Assembly (NCBI RefSeq): GCF_003003355.1 | Contig: NZ_PVTQ01000024.1 | Location: 1 to 42,526, forward strand | Reading direction: 5' to 3' | Origin: Donghicola tyrosinivorans | GTDB lineage: Bacteria > Pseudomonadota > Alphaproteobacteria > Rhodobacterales > Rhodobacteraceae | Length of the DNA stretch: 42,526 bases | Program-made: the position numbers and the translations under genes | Notes under the pieces: model-generated | What the model was told of the DNA's origin: nothing | The model's database searches: none | The model's input: the letters and a program-made list of their open reading frames with translations, nothing else | Shown here: one piece after another, positions 17,238-23,780 of the stretch | Layout of the letters: every line of letters begins with the position of its first letter | How positions within the stretch are numbered: the stretch's first letter is position 1

Positions 17238-17465
17238 TCAGTTTCCCGTGTTCAGAACGAATCCTGTCCGGCCATCTGCGCAACGCAGTTGTGCAACGCC
17301 GGGCGACGATCCGTCCACGATCTCGCAGCCAGGGGGAAGCAAGGCCGCGACCGTATCTCCACCCTGCGTCGACAGGGCTGAGGGCGAACGGAAGCAGTCA
17401 CTGAGCGTGGCAGAACAGCCCGACACAACCGCCATTGCCCCAAGCACAAAGACGCGAGGGGTCAA
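17238..17465 (-). CDS. Small lipoprotein, TTG start
   Basis: A 75-residue predicted lipoprotein that must start at a TTG (17465), since the first in-frame ATG (17435) would leave no signal peptide. From the TTG the peptide is MTPRVFVLGAMAVVSGC, a good lipoprotein signal with a VSGC lipobox (Cys17). AGGAGG lies 10 bp upstream. The mature part has three further Cys residues and contains CEIVDGSSPGVAQLRCADGR, ending in GFVLNTGN. It is packed between the DUF2933-like gene (5 bp away) and scsB (a few bp away), so it belongs to the CueR-controlled operon. The protein family is not recognised. Confidence 0.6.
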   Translation of the reverse strand: MTPRVFVLGAMAVVSGCSATLSDCFRSPSALSTQGGDTVAALLPPGCEIVDGSSPGVAQLRCADGRTGFVLNTGN

Positions 17466-17470
17466 GTCCT

Positions 17471-17743
17471 TCAGGCCTCCTCGGGGCGGCGCTCCGAGCG
17501 CGCCTCGGATTTGGCAGTGTCGTGGCTGTGGCACGATTTGCCCATCATCTTGTGCATGACAAGGTGCGCACCGACGCATAGCACCAGCGGCGCAAAGGCC
17601 AGTGCATTCGATCCCAGCCCCGACAATGTGCCGCCGCCGATGAAATATCCGGCGATCGGCAGCAGCATCACGGCGCAGCAGGCCATCATGCCCCAATGCA
17701 TCAGCTTTCCTGCGCCCCTGGCAGAGTGCCTGTCATCCTTCAT
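17471..17743 (-). CDS. DUF2933-like small membrane protein
   Basis: A 90-residue protein with two membrane helices (about 15-38 and 44-64) and a His/Met-rich cytoplasmic or periplasmic tail (HLVMHKMMGKSCHSHD). The pattern LMHWGMMACCAVMLLPIA followed by PLVLCVGAHLVMHKMMG resembles DUF2933 proteins, which are common companions of copper-resistance genes. Met, His and Cys residues near the membrane suggest metal binding. It is the first gene behind a CueR-type promoter at 17776-17806. Function beyond copper association is unknown. Confidence 0.7.
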   Translation of the reverse strand: MKDDRHSARGAGKLMHWGMMACCAVMLLPIAGYFIGGGTLSGLGSNALAFAPLVLCVGAHLVMHKMMGKSCHSHDTAKSEARSERRPEEA

Positions 17744-17775
17744 CGCCCAATCCTTTCGCGGTGTCGTCGATGGCG

Positions 17776-17806
17776 GTTATGCCACCCTCCGGCAGCGGAA
17801 GGTCAA
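17776..17806 (-). promoter_or_regulatory. CueR-type promoter of the DUF2933-lipoprotein-scsB operon
   Basis: On the minus strand TTGACC (-35, 17801-17806) is separated by 19 bp from CATAAC (-10, 17776-17781). The spacer holds the dyad ACCTTCC-GCTGC-CGGAGGG. The half-site gap is one base shorter than in the copA1 box, but the 19-bp spacing is kept. It lies 32 bp upstream of the DUF2933-like start. Confidence 0.75.
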
Positions 17807-17807
17807 G

Positions 17808-17826
17808 GATACAAACAGATACATTT
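17808..17826 (+). promoter_or_regulatory. Third copy of the two-component operator motif
   Basis: GATACAAACAGATACATTT matches the site at 5887-5905 at 15 of 19 positions, keeping the TACAAA-N4-TACA tandem repeat. It lies in the divergent promoter region between the scsB operon and the L,D-transpeptidase/cytochrome operon, one base from the -35 of the CueR-type promoter. Binding by the regulator encoded at 5948-6670 is inferred. Confidence 0.55.
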
Positions 17827-17843
17827 CTCTGGCCCTGCTGCGA

Positions 17844-17871
17844 TTGATGTGTGCGGCCCGGCCTGTATCTA
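17844..17871 (+). promoter_or_regulatory. Possible sigma70-like promoter of the cytochrome/oxidase operon
   Basis: TTGATG (17844-17849) and TATCTA (17866-17871) are spaced by 16 bp and lie 31 bp upstream of the L,D-transpeptidase start. The tandem operator motif ends 17 bp before the -35, a position suited to activation by an OmpR-type regulator. This is a sequence-only call. Confidence 0.35.
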
Positions 17872-17901
17872 TCATTGCCAAAGTTGACGGAGGGTATGAC
17901 C

Positions 17902-18468
17902 ATGACCAGACAGAAACAGACGCGTCGCGCCGTTCTGCGCGCGGCCATGGCCTCTGCCGGTCTGATCGGAGCGCCGGGCATCCTGCGCGCCGCCGGGGAT
18001 GTGCAACGGCGCAACATCTCGGCATTTCGGACCCATGACTGGCATGACCATTTCGATAACCTTGGCAAGGGCATCATCATCGCCGACACCGCCAGCAAGA
18101 TGCTGCAGCACTGGACTGCAGAGGGTGAAATGCGGATCTATCCGACATCGGTTCCGCTGACGGATGAACTGACCAAGCGTGGCTACACCGAAGTCGTCGA
18201 AAAACGCAAGAATCCCGGCTGGGCGCCGACCCCGTCGATGCGCGAACGCAACCCGGAATGGCCCGCATATGTCGAGGGCGGCGACCCGACCAATCCCCTG
18301 GGAACACGGGCGCTATACCTGTCATGGACCTACTACCGGATCCACGGAACGCAGGACACGCGCAAGATCGGACGCAAGTCCTCGAACGGTTGCATTGGTC
18401 TCTACAACCGACAGATCGAAGAGGTCTACGACCGCGCGCCGCTTGGCACACAGGTCAAACTGATCTGA
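17902..18468 (+). CDS. Tat-exported L,D-transpeptidase (YkuD domain)
   Basis: A 188-residue protein with a twin-arginine signal (QTRRAVLRAAMASAG) and a C-terminal YkuD catalytic domain: YYRIHGT (His148) and SSNGCIGL (nucleophile Cys164). Such enzymes make 3-3 cross-links in peptidoglycan or attach proteins to it. The usual SHGC-[IV]-R-[ML] motif is altered: the Arg after the Cys is Gly (SNGCIGL), so activity may be changed. The ATG at 17902 has GGAGGG 7 bp upstream; the in-frame ATG at 17896 is too close to it. It leads the plus-strand operon of cytochromes and a multicopper oxidase. A similar gene (32822-33403) precedes another multicopper oxidase. Copper is known to inhibit L,D-transpeptidases, which may explain extra copies here. 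Confidence 0.85.
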   Translation: MTRQKQTRRAVLRAAMASAGLIGAPGILRAAGDVQRRNISAFRTHDWHDHFDNLGKGIIIADTASKMLQHWTAEGEMRIYPTSVPLTDELTKRGYTEVVEKRKNPGWAPTPSMRERNPEWPAYVEGGDPTNPLGTRALYLSWTYYRIHGTQDTRKIGRKSSNGCIGLYNRQIEEVYDRAPLGTQVKLI

Positions 18469-18492
18469 AATCAAACAAGCAGGACAGACAAG

Positions 18493-18951
18493 ATGGACAA
18501 GTTGACGGGCCTGATCGGGGTCGTTCTGATCGGTGGTGTCGCGGCACTGGGATGGCAGGTGTTTGGCGCGCAGGACGCGCCGCAAGGGCATTCGATGGTG
18601 CCGCCGGACACCAGCAATATTGCTGAAGGTGCGCCCATTGCCGAGGTCTCTCTTCCCGATGACCTGTCGGCCAGTGCAAAGCTGGGCAAGACCATGTTCG
18701 AAGCGGCCTGCGCCAAGTGTCATGGCGATAACGCCGCAGGACAGAACGGCATCGCGCCGCCGCTGGTCCACAAGATCTACGAGCCGAACCATCATGGCGA
18801 CATGGCCTTTCTCATGGCAGCCAAGAACGGCGTGCAATCTCATCACTGGAACTTCGGCAACATGCCGAAAATCGACGGCGTGACCGACGGCGACGTCAAG
18901 ATGATCGTCGCCTATGTGCGGGAATTGCAGCGGGCGAACGGGATCAACTGA
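18493..18951 (+). CDS. Membrane-anchored or exported monoheme cytochrome c
   Basis: A 152-residue class I c-type cytochrome. One N-terminal hydrophobic segment (about 5-25) acts as signal or anchor. The heme motif CAKCH is at 73-77, and GNMPKIDGV supplies the likely distal Met ligand. It carries electrons in the periplasm and needs the Ccm system, part of which is encoded at 8418-12578. It follows the L,D-transpeptidase by 24 bp and abuts the next gene (one-base overlap of TGA and ATG). The His-rich patch NHHGD and QSHHW near the heme is unusual. The partner is probably one of the neighbouring cytochromes or the multicopper oxidase. Confidence 0.88.
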   Translation: MDKLTGLIGVVLIGGVAALGWQVFGAQDAPQGHSMVPPDTSNIAEGAPIAEVSLPDDLSASAKLGKTMFEAACAKCHGDNAAGQNGIAPPLVHKIYEPNHHGDMAFLMAAKNGVQSHHWNFGNMPKIDGVTDGDVKMIVAYVRELQRANGIN

Positions 18952-19265
18952 TGCGGGTTCGGGTGGGACTTCGGCTGTGTCTGGTGTTGCTCTGCACGAT
19001 GGTGCTGGCGTCGCTTGGCGTGACCGAGTTCGACCCGCATCCCGAAAGCCGCCGGATCGCCTCCGTCGAGGACCATGTGCATGATTCCGAGGCACAGGGC
19101 CATTGCCACCCCGGTATCGACTGCGCCCCTGCGGTGATCTTCCTTGCGCTTCATATGCCGGAGGTCACACCTGTTCGGCTCGACACGCCACGGCTTTCGG
19201 AGGCTCGGTTGGACGAGGGTTGGCGCTTTACCGATGATCCACCCCCGCCGCGATATCGTGTCTGA
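18951..19265 (+). CDS. Small exported protein, function unknown
   Basis: A 104-residue protein with a clear Sec signal peptide (about 1-24) and a short His/Cys-bearing segment (HVHDSEAQGHCHPGIDC). The C-terminus is Pro/Arg-rich (DDPPPPRYRV). The His and Cys content could bind copper. The family is not recognised. Its ATG shares one base with the stop of the upstream cytochrome gene, so it is co-translated with the cytochromes. The gap to the next gene is 38 bp. Confidence 0.65.
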   Translation: MRVRVGLRLCLVLLCTMVLASLGVTEFDPHPESRRIASVEDHVHDSEAQGHCHPGIDCAPAVIFLALHMPEVTPVRLDTPRLSEARLDEGWRFTDDPPPPRYRV

Positions 19266-19303
19266 TGACTCAGCTGAAAAACGATCAACGGAGACATGAG
19301 ACT

Positions 19304-19870
19304 ATGAAAAAAACGACTTTGACCGCCGCCATCCTGATTGCCGGCACCACCGTGACCGCACTTGCCCATGGCAGCGCCACAGGCATCGTCAAGGAACGCA
19401 TGGAGGCCATGATGGCGATGGGTAAGGCGGTGAAAACCGTCACTCCCATGATGCGCGGCGAAACGGCCTATGACGCGGAGGCCCTGCGCGCCGCCGCCCT
19501 CACCTTTCAGGCCCATGCCGGCAAAGCCCTGACAGAGCAATTCCCCGAAGGCAGCGGCGGTGCCCCGTCGGAGGCCAAGGATGAGATCTGGCAGGACTGG
19601 GCCCGCTTCACTGATCTGGCTGACCAGTTGGAAACCTATGCGCGCGGGCTGGAATTGGCGGCGGCCAACGGTCTGGGAAGCGATGGCAGCATGGGCGCTG
19701 GTGCCATGATGGGCGGGAGCAGCATGATGGGGGGCGGGTCCATGATGGGCGACTCAGCCGACATGATGAGCGCTGAGGCCATCGGTGCCATGCCCGCCGA
19801 TGCGGCCTTCAACATGACCACGCAGGTCTGTTCCGCCTGCCATGCGCGCTTCCGCGCCGAGGATGACTGA
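19304..19870 (+). CDS. Cytochrome c' family protein with Met-rich insert
   Basis: A 188-residue periplasmic protein: a signal peptide (about 1-21), a four-helix cytochrome c' body with the usual N-terminal motif around IVKERMEAMMAMGKAVK, and the heme motif CSACH at 176-180 close to the C-terminus, as in class II cytochromes. Between helices 3 and 4 (about 128-156) is an added loop of MMGGSSMM-type repeats. Met-rich loops bind Cu(I), so this protein may bind copper as well as heme. The ATG at 19304 is chosen because the signal peptide starts there and GGAGA lies about 11 bp upstream. It is in the middle of the cytochrome/oxidase operon. Confidence 0.85.
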   Translation: MKKTTLTAAILIAGTTVTALAHGSATGIVKERMEAMMAMGKAVKTVTPMMRGETAYDAEALRAAALTFQAHAGKALTEQFPEGSGGAPSEAKDEIWQDWARFTDLADQLETYARGLELAAANGLGSDGSMGAGAMMGGSSMMGGGSMMGDSADMMSAEAIGAMPADAAFNMTTQVCSACHARFRAEDD

Positions 19871-19872
19871 CC

Positions 19873-20778
19873 ATGCGTCGCATCCTTATGGGCGCGGCGG
19901 TGCTGGGCACGGTCGCGCTTGCGGGGGTGGTGTCGCTGGTCGTCTGGCCGGTCGGCGCTGCCACCGTCCCGATCACCTTGTCAGGCAATGTTGATCGCGG
20001 TGCCTATCTCGCACGGGCCAGCGGCTGCATCTCTTGCCACTCGAATTTCGAGGCAGGCGGTGCGCCTCTTGCGGGCGGCGCGCCGCTGGATACGCCTTTT
20101 GGCACGTTCCACCCGCCAAATCTGACCACTGACCCGGTCAGTGGCCTTGGCAACTGGACGGTCGAGCAATTCGCAAGGGCGGTCCGGCAGGGGGTCGGGC
20201 CAAACGGAACCCCGTATTATCCGGCCTTTCCCTATGCGTTTTACGCGGACTTCACCGATCAGGACATCGCCGATCTCTGGGCGGCGTTCCAGACGGTGCC
20301 GCCCGTTGCAGACCCTGCGCCCGATCATGTGGTGGGGTTCCCCTTCGATCAGCGTTGGGGGCTGAAACTGTGGCGCGCGGCCTTTCTCCACGACCCGGAC
20401 ACCCGGCCGGTCGAGGGCCGCAGCGACGCATGGAACCGGGGACGGGAACTGGTCCGCGGCCCAGCCCATTGCGGTGCCTGCCATACCCCCCGCAATCTTG
20501 CCGGGGGGCGAGACCTTGCTGCACGGTTCGCCGGAAACGCGGCTCTGCCCGGCGGCAGCAAGGCACCCTCGATTCAACCGCAGGCGCTGGAAGAGGGCGG
20601 CTGGACGGTTTCGGCGCTGGCGTATGCGCTGGAAACCGGGTTGACGCCTTCGGGTGATGCCTTTGGTGGAAGCATGTCCGAAGTGGTGCGCGAGAACACG
20701 CGCTTCATGACACCCGAGGACCGGACCGCCATGGCGACCTACCTTCTGCAAGGCGAAGACGGCGGGCAGACGGACTGA
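19873..20778 (+). CDS. Diheme cytochrome c
   Basis: A 301-residue exported protein with an N-terminal helix (about 5-30) and two class I cytochrome c domains. The heme motifs are CISCH (52-56) and CGACH (200-204). PPNLTTDP and PYYPAFPY are typical of the cytochrome subunit of alcohol/aldehyde and gluconate dehydrogenases and of thiosulfate-linked diheme cytochromes. Here there is no dehydrogenase next to it, but a multicopper oxidase 55 bp downstream. It is likely to pass electrons between periplasmic redox proteins. It begins 2 bp after the cytochrome c' stop. Confidence 0.88.
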   Translation: MRRILMGAAVLGTVALAGVVSLVVWPVGAATVPITLSGNVDRGAYLARASGCISCHSNFEAGGAPLAGGAPLDTPFGTFHPPNLTTDPVSGLGNWTVEQFARAVRQGVGPNGTPYYPAFPYAFYADFTDQDIADLWAAFQTVPPVADPAPDHVVGFPFDQRWGLKLWRAAFLHDPDTRPVEGRSDAWNRGRELVRGPAHCGACHTPRNLAGGRDLAARFAGNAALPGGSKAPSIQPQALEEGGWTVSALAYALETGLTPSGDAFGGSMSEVVRENTRFMTPEDRTAMATYLLQGEDGGQTD

Positions 20779-20833
20779 CACGAGACGGGCGGGGGCCACG
20801 GTGGCCCTCGTCCCCTGCAAAGGACACAAGCGT

Positions 20834-22219
20834 ATGACATACACGCGGCGCACTTTCCTTGCCCTCGCGGGGGCGGCGGCGGGTCTGGGCCTGCCACTGC
20901 GGGCGCAGTCCCTCAGCGGTGCCATACCTCTGGTCACGCGCGAGGCCAGCCTGCAACTGCTGCCCAATGGTTACCCGCAGACGCGCATCTGGGGCTATGA
21001 CGGCGCGGTCCCCGGCACCGAGATCCGTGTGCCGCAAGGCGCGCGCGTGCAACGACAACTGGTCAATGACCTGCCCGAGGCCACCTCCGTGCATTGGCAT
21101 GGCATCCGCATCGACAACGTCATGGACGGTGTGTCGGGCCTGACGCAGGACGCGGTGCGGCCGGGCGAGACCTTTGATTATGACTTCACCGTGCCGGATG
21201 CCGGAACTTATTGGTATCACGCGCATAACCGATCATACGTGCAGGTTGCGCGCGGACTGCGCGGTGCGTTGATCGTCGAAGAGCCTCATGCCCCTGACGT
21301 GGATCGCGACGAGGTGCTGATCCTCGACGACTGGCTGATCGACCCTGAAACCGGTCAGATCGCCGACACGTTTGACCAGCCGATGATGATGAGCCACGGC
21401 GGGCGAAGCGGGAACTACGTCACCACCAACGGTCAGTATAATCTGACCCTGACGGCACAGCGGAACGACCGACTGCGGCTGCGCCTGATCAATGCCGCCA
21501 ACGCGCGCATTTTTGCGCTGCGGCTACAGGGGATGACGGGCTGGACCGTCGCACTTGACGGGATGCCCTTGGCACAGCCGCAGCCGGTCGCGGACACGCT
21601 CCTGCTGGGTCCGGCGCAGCGGATCGACTTGTTCGTCGACATCACCGCCGCGCAGGGCGAACCGGCGGCGCTGTTGAATGTCGATACCAATGAACCCTTT
21701 CCGCAGGTGGCCTTTACGGTGACGGGGCAGGGTGCGCAGGTGGCTCGCGCCGCCCCCGCCGCGTTGCCACCCAATCCGCGAATGGATTTGCTCGATCTGG
21801 CCAATGCCACGCCAGTCAAGCTGTACATGTCGGGCGGCGCGATGGGACGGATGAACGCGGCGGTGCTGAACGGTGAACGCAAGGGCTTTCGCCAGCTCGC
21901 GGCAGCGGGCTATTTCTGGGCGTTGAACGACGTGGCGAATATGCCCGACACGCCCTTGACGACGCTGTCGCGGGGCGACCACGCGCGGGTCGCGATCACC
22001 AATGACACCGTATTTCCCCACGCCATGCACCTTCACGGTATGCACTTCCGTGAGGTCACCCAAGGTAAGACAGGATCGATGCGCGACACGCTGCTGATCG
22101 GCGCGAACGAGACCCGGGAAATCGCCTTTGTCGCGGACAACCCGGGCAAGTGGCTCTTCCATTGCCACATGCTTGAACACGCCGCGTCCGGCATGACCAC
22201 ATGGTTGGAGGTCACATGA
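20834..22219 (+). CDS. Tat-exported multicopper oxidase (CueO/CopA-like), copy 1
   Basis: A 461-residue periplasmic oxidase with a twin-arginine signal (YTRRTFLALAG) and three cupredoxin domains. The four copper motifs are HWHG (87-90), YWYHAH (126-131), HAMHLHGMHF and HCHMLEHAASGM. The last supplies the type 1 Cys and Met and two type 3 His ligands. Enzymes of this type oxidise Cu(I) to the less toxic Cu(II) and reduce O2 to water. The ATG at 20834 is the only start compatible with the signal peptide; AAAGGA is upstream. The stop overlaps the ATG of the next cytochrome gene by 4 bp. No long Met-rich insert is visible, unlike CueO. Confidence 0.9.
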   Translation: MTYTRRTFLALAGAAAGLGLPLRAQSLSGAIPLVTREASLQLLPNGYPQTRIWGYDGAVPGTEIRVPQGARVQRQLVNDLPEATSVHWHGIRIDNVMDGVSGLTQDAVRPGETFDYDFTVPDAGTYWYHAHNRSYVQVARGLRGALIVEEPHAPDVDRDEVLILDDWLIDPETGQIADTFDQPMMMSHGGRSGNYVTTNGQYNLTLTAQRNDRLRLRLINAANARIFALRLQGMTGWTVALDGMPLAQPQPVADTLLLGPAQRIDLFVDITAAQGEPAALLNVDTNEPFPQVAFTVTGQGAQVARAAPAALPPNPRMDLLDLANATPVKLYMSGGAMGRMNAAVLNGERKGFRQLAAAGYFWALNDVANMPDTPLTTLSRGDHARVAITNDTVFPHAMHLHGMHFREVTQGKTGSMRDTLLIGANETREIAFVADNPGKWLFHCHMLEHAASGMTTWLEVT

Positions 22220-22653
22220 AGGGGTCAGTATCCATCATCGGGGCCGCGCTGGTTCTGGCGCAGACCGCATTGGCCGACACGCCGGATATCGCCGAAGGCG
22301 AGGTCTTGTATGCCGAGAATTGCGCCTCTTGCCACGGGGCCGAGTTGCAGGGGCAGCCCGACTGGCGCGCGCCCGGCCCGGATGGCCGACTGCCTGCCCC
22401 GCCGCATGACGAAACCGGCCACACCTGGCATCACAGCGACCGCGTGCTGTTCGGCTATACCAAGCTGGGCGGCAAGGGCTTCATGGCACAGCAGGGCATG
22501 GAGTTCGATAGCGGCATGCCCGGCTTTGACGACCGACTGAGCGATCAACAGATCAGGAACATCCTCGCCTACATCCGCTCCACCTGGCCAGACCGGACCC
22601 AGCAGGTGCAGGCCGAACGCAGCAAGGCCGACATGGAAAACGGAGACAACTGA
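22216..22653 (+). CDS. Exported monoheme cytochrome c
   Basis: A 145-residue class I cytochrome c with a signal peptide (about 1-20), the heme motif CASCH (about 37-41) and a likely distal Met in FDSGMPGFDDRLSDQQ. The C-terminal helix region NILAYIRSTWPD is the typical family end. It overlaps the multicopper oxidase stop by 4 bp, so oxidase and cytochrome are made together and may be redox partners. It is followed 1 bp later by the DsbA-like gene. Confidence 0.9.
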   Translation: MKGSVSIIGAALVLAQTALADTPDIAEGEVLYAENCASCHGAELQGQPDWRAPGPDGRLPAPPHDETGHTWHHSDRVLFGYTKLGGKGFMAQQGMEFDSGMPGFDDRLSDQQIRNILAYIRSTWPDRTQQVQAERSKADMENGDN

Positions 22654-22654
22654 C

Positions 22655-23386
22655 ATGACATTCAAAACCCCCATACTTGCTCTGGCGCTGGTCGCGCTGA
22701 CGCCGTTGCCGACCCTGGCGCAGGATCTCGACGAGGCGCGGATCAAGGAGCTGGTTCTCGAAGCGATACGCGAGAACCCGGAAATCGTGATGGAAGCGGT
22801 GGCGATCCTTGAGCAACGTCAGGCGGGCGCGCAGGCCGATGCGCAGGCGCGTGCGCTGGACACACAGCGCGAGTTGATCGAGAATGACCCGAACGCCCCG
22901 GTGCTGGGCAATCCCGACGGCGACGTGACCGTGGTCGAGTTCTTTGACTACAACTGCCCCTATTGCCGCCGCGTGAAACCCGAGGTCCGCGCGCTCATCG
23001 ACGCGGATCCGAACATCCGTCTGGTTTATCGCGAATGGCCGATTCTCGGCGACGGCTCGGTCTTTGCCGCAAAGGCTGCGCTGGCGGCCCGCAAGCAGGG
23101 AAAATACGAAGACTTCCATTGGGCGATGATGGGTAACGAAGGCCGCGCCGAAGAGGCCAGCGTGCTACGCGTGGCCGAAGAGGTGGGTCTGGACATCGAG
23201 CAATTACGTGCCGACATGGATGCCCCGGAAGTCGAAGACCATATCGCGACCTCGATGCAGTTGACGCAGGCGCTTGGGTTCAACGGCACCCCGTCTTTCG
23301 TGATCGGCGACGCATTGGTGCCCGGTTTCGTTGAAACCGACCAATTGGCCAAGCTGGTTGCCGAAGCGCGCCAAGCCGCTGAATGA
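22655..23386 (+). CDS. DsbA-like thiol:disulfide oxidoreductase (ScsC-type)
   Basis: A 243-residue periplasmic protein: signal peptide (about 1-22), an N-terminal helical segment with heptad character (EAIRENPEIVMEAVAILEQ, typical of trimeric ScsC/DsbA relatives), then a thioredoxin fold with the active site CPYC (Cys101, Cys104) and a cis-Pro in NGTPSF. It would isomerise or oxidise disulfides in copper-stressed proteins. The ScsB-like reductase at 15161-17230 is its probable electron donor, which makes an Scs-like pair split between divergent operons. A 10-bp-stem hairpin follows 7 bp after the stop, ending the operon. Confidence 0.88.
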   Translation: MTFKTPILALALVALTPLPTLAQDLDEARIKELVLEAIRENPEIVMEAVAILEQRQAGAQADAQARALDTQRELIENDPNAPVLGNPDGDVTVVEFFDYNCPYCRRVKPEVRALIDADPNIRLVYREWPILGDGSVFAAKAALAARKQGKYEDFHWAMMGNEGRAEEASVLRVAEEVGLDIEQLRADMDAPEVEDHIATSMQLTQALGFNGTPSFVIGDALVPGFVETDQLAKLVAEARQAAE

Positions 23387-23392
23387 ATGTGC

Positions 23393-23418
23393 GCTGCCCG
23401 CGTCCATGCGCGGGCAGC
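23393..23418. terminator. Hairpin between convergent dsbA-like and copZ genes
   Basis: GCTGCCCGCG-TCCATG-CGCGGGCAGC forms a perfect 10-bp GC-rich stem with a 6-nt loop. It lies between two convergent stop codons. No T-run follows on either strand, so intrinsic termination may be weak or need help. It probably serves both transcripts. Confidence 0.6.
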
Positions 23419-23426
23419 GGTGTCGC

Positions 23427-23621
23427 TCAGGCTGCGGTGGACTCGTATCCGGCGTCCTTGATCGCAGCCGACAGCTGATCGGCGCTGAGCGCGCTGTCGA
23501 TACGCACCGTGCGGGTGTCCAGATCGCAGGCGATCTGCGCCGCCGGGTCTGCCGATTTGACCGATTTCTCGATGGCCGAGGTGCAGTGGCCGCAGCTCAT
23601 GTCGGGAACCTTGAAGTCCAT
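23427..23621 (-). CDS. copZ: CopZ-like copper chaperone (HMA domain)
   Basis: A 64-residue cytosolic protein made of one heavy-metal-associated domain: the motif MSCGHC (Cys10, Cys13 binding Cu(I)) followed by the ferredoxin-like fold and the usual ending AIKDAGYEST. It delivers Cu(I) to the P-type ATPase and to CueR. The ATG at 23621 has AAAGG 7 bp upstream; the ATG at 23627 would sit directly on that site. It is divergent from copA2, and each gene has its own CueR-type promoter. Confidence 0.92.
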   Translation of the reverse strand: MDFKVPDMSCGHCTSAIEKSVKSADPAAQIACDLDTRTVRIDSALSADQLSAAIKDAGYESTAA

Positions 23622-23652
23622 GTTCATACCTTTCCGGATTTTGACTGACAGG

Positions 23653-23683
23653 GAGATAGAGGTTCCAGCGGGGGGAAGGTCAA
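23653..23683 (-). promoter_or_regulatory. CueR-type promoter of copZ
   Basis: On the minus strand TTGACC (-35, 23678-23683) and TATCTC (-10, 23653-23658) are 19 bp apart. The dyad ACCTTCC-CCCCGC-TGGAACC lies in the spacer. It is 31 bp upstream of the copZ start and back-to-back with the copA2 promoter. Confidence 0.85.
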
Positions 23684-23719
23684 GATGGTCGGAGCGGCGC
23701 AGAAATTTATTTTCGGCCC

Positions 23720-23750
23720 TTGACCCTCCAGTGACTGGAAGCCCTATCTC
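23720..23750 (+). promoter_or_regulatory. CueR-type promoter of copA2
   Basis: TTGACC (-35, 23720-23725) and TATCTC (-10, 23745-23750) are separated by 19 bp with the dyad ACCCTCC-AGTGAC-TGGAAGC between them. The -10 is identical to that of copZ. The copA2 ATG lies 30 bp downstream. Confidence 0.87.
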
Positions 23751-23780
23751 TGCCGCAAGATCAAAGCGAAGGAGCCCCCC

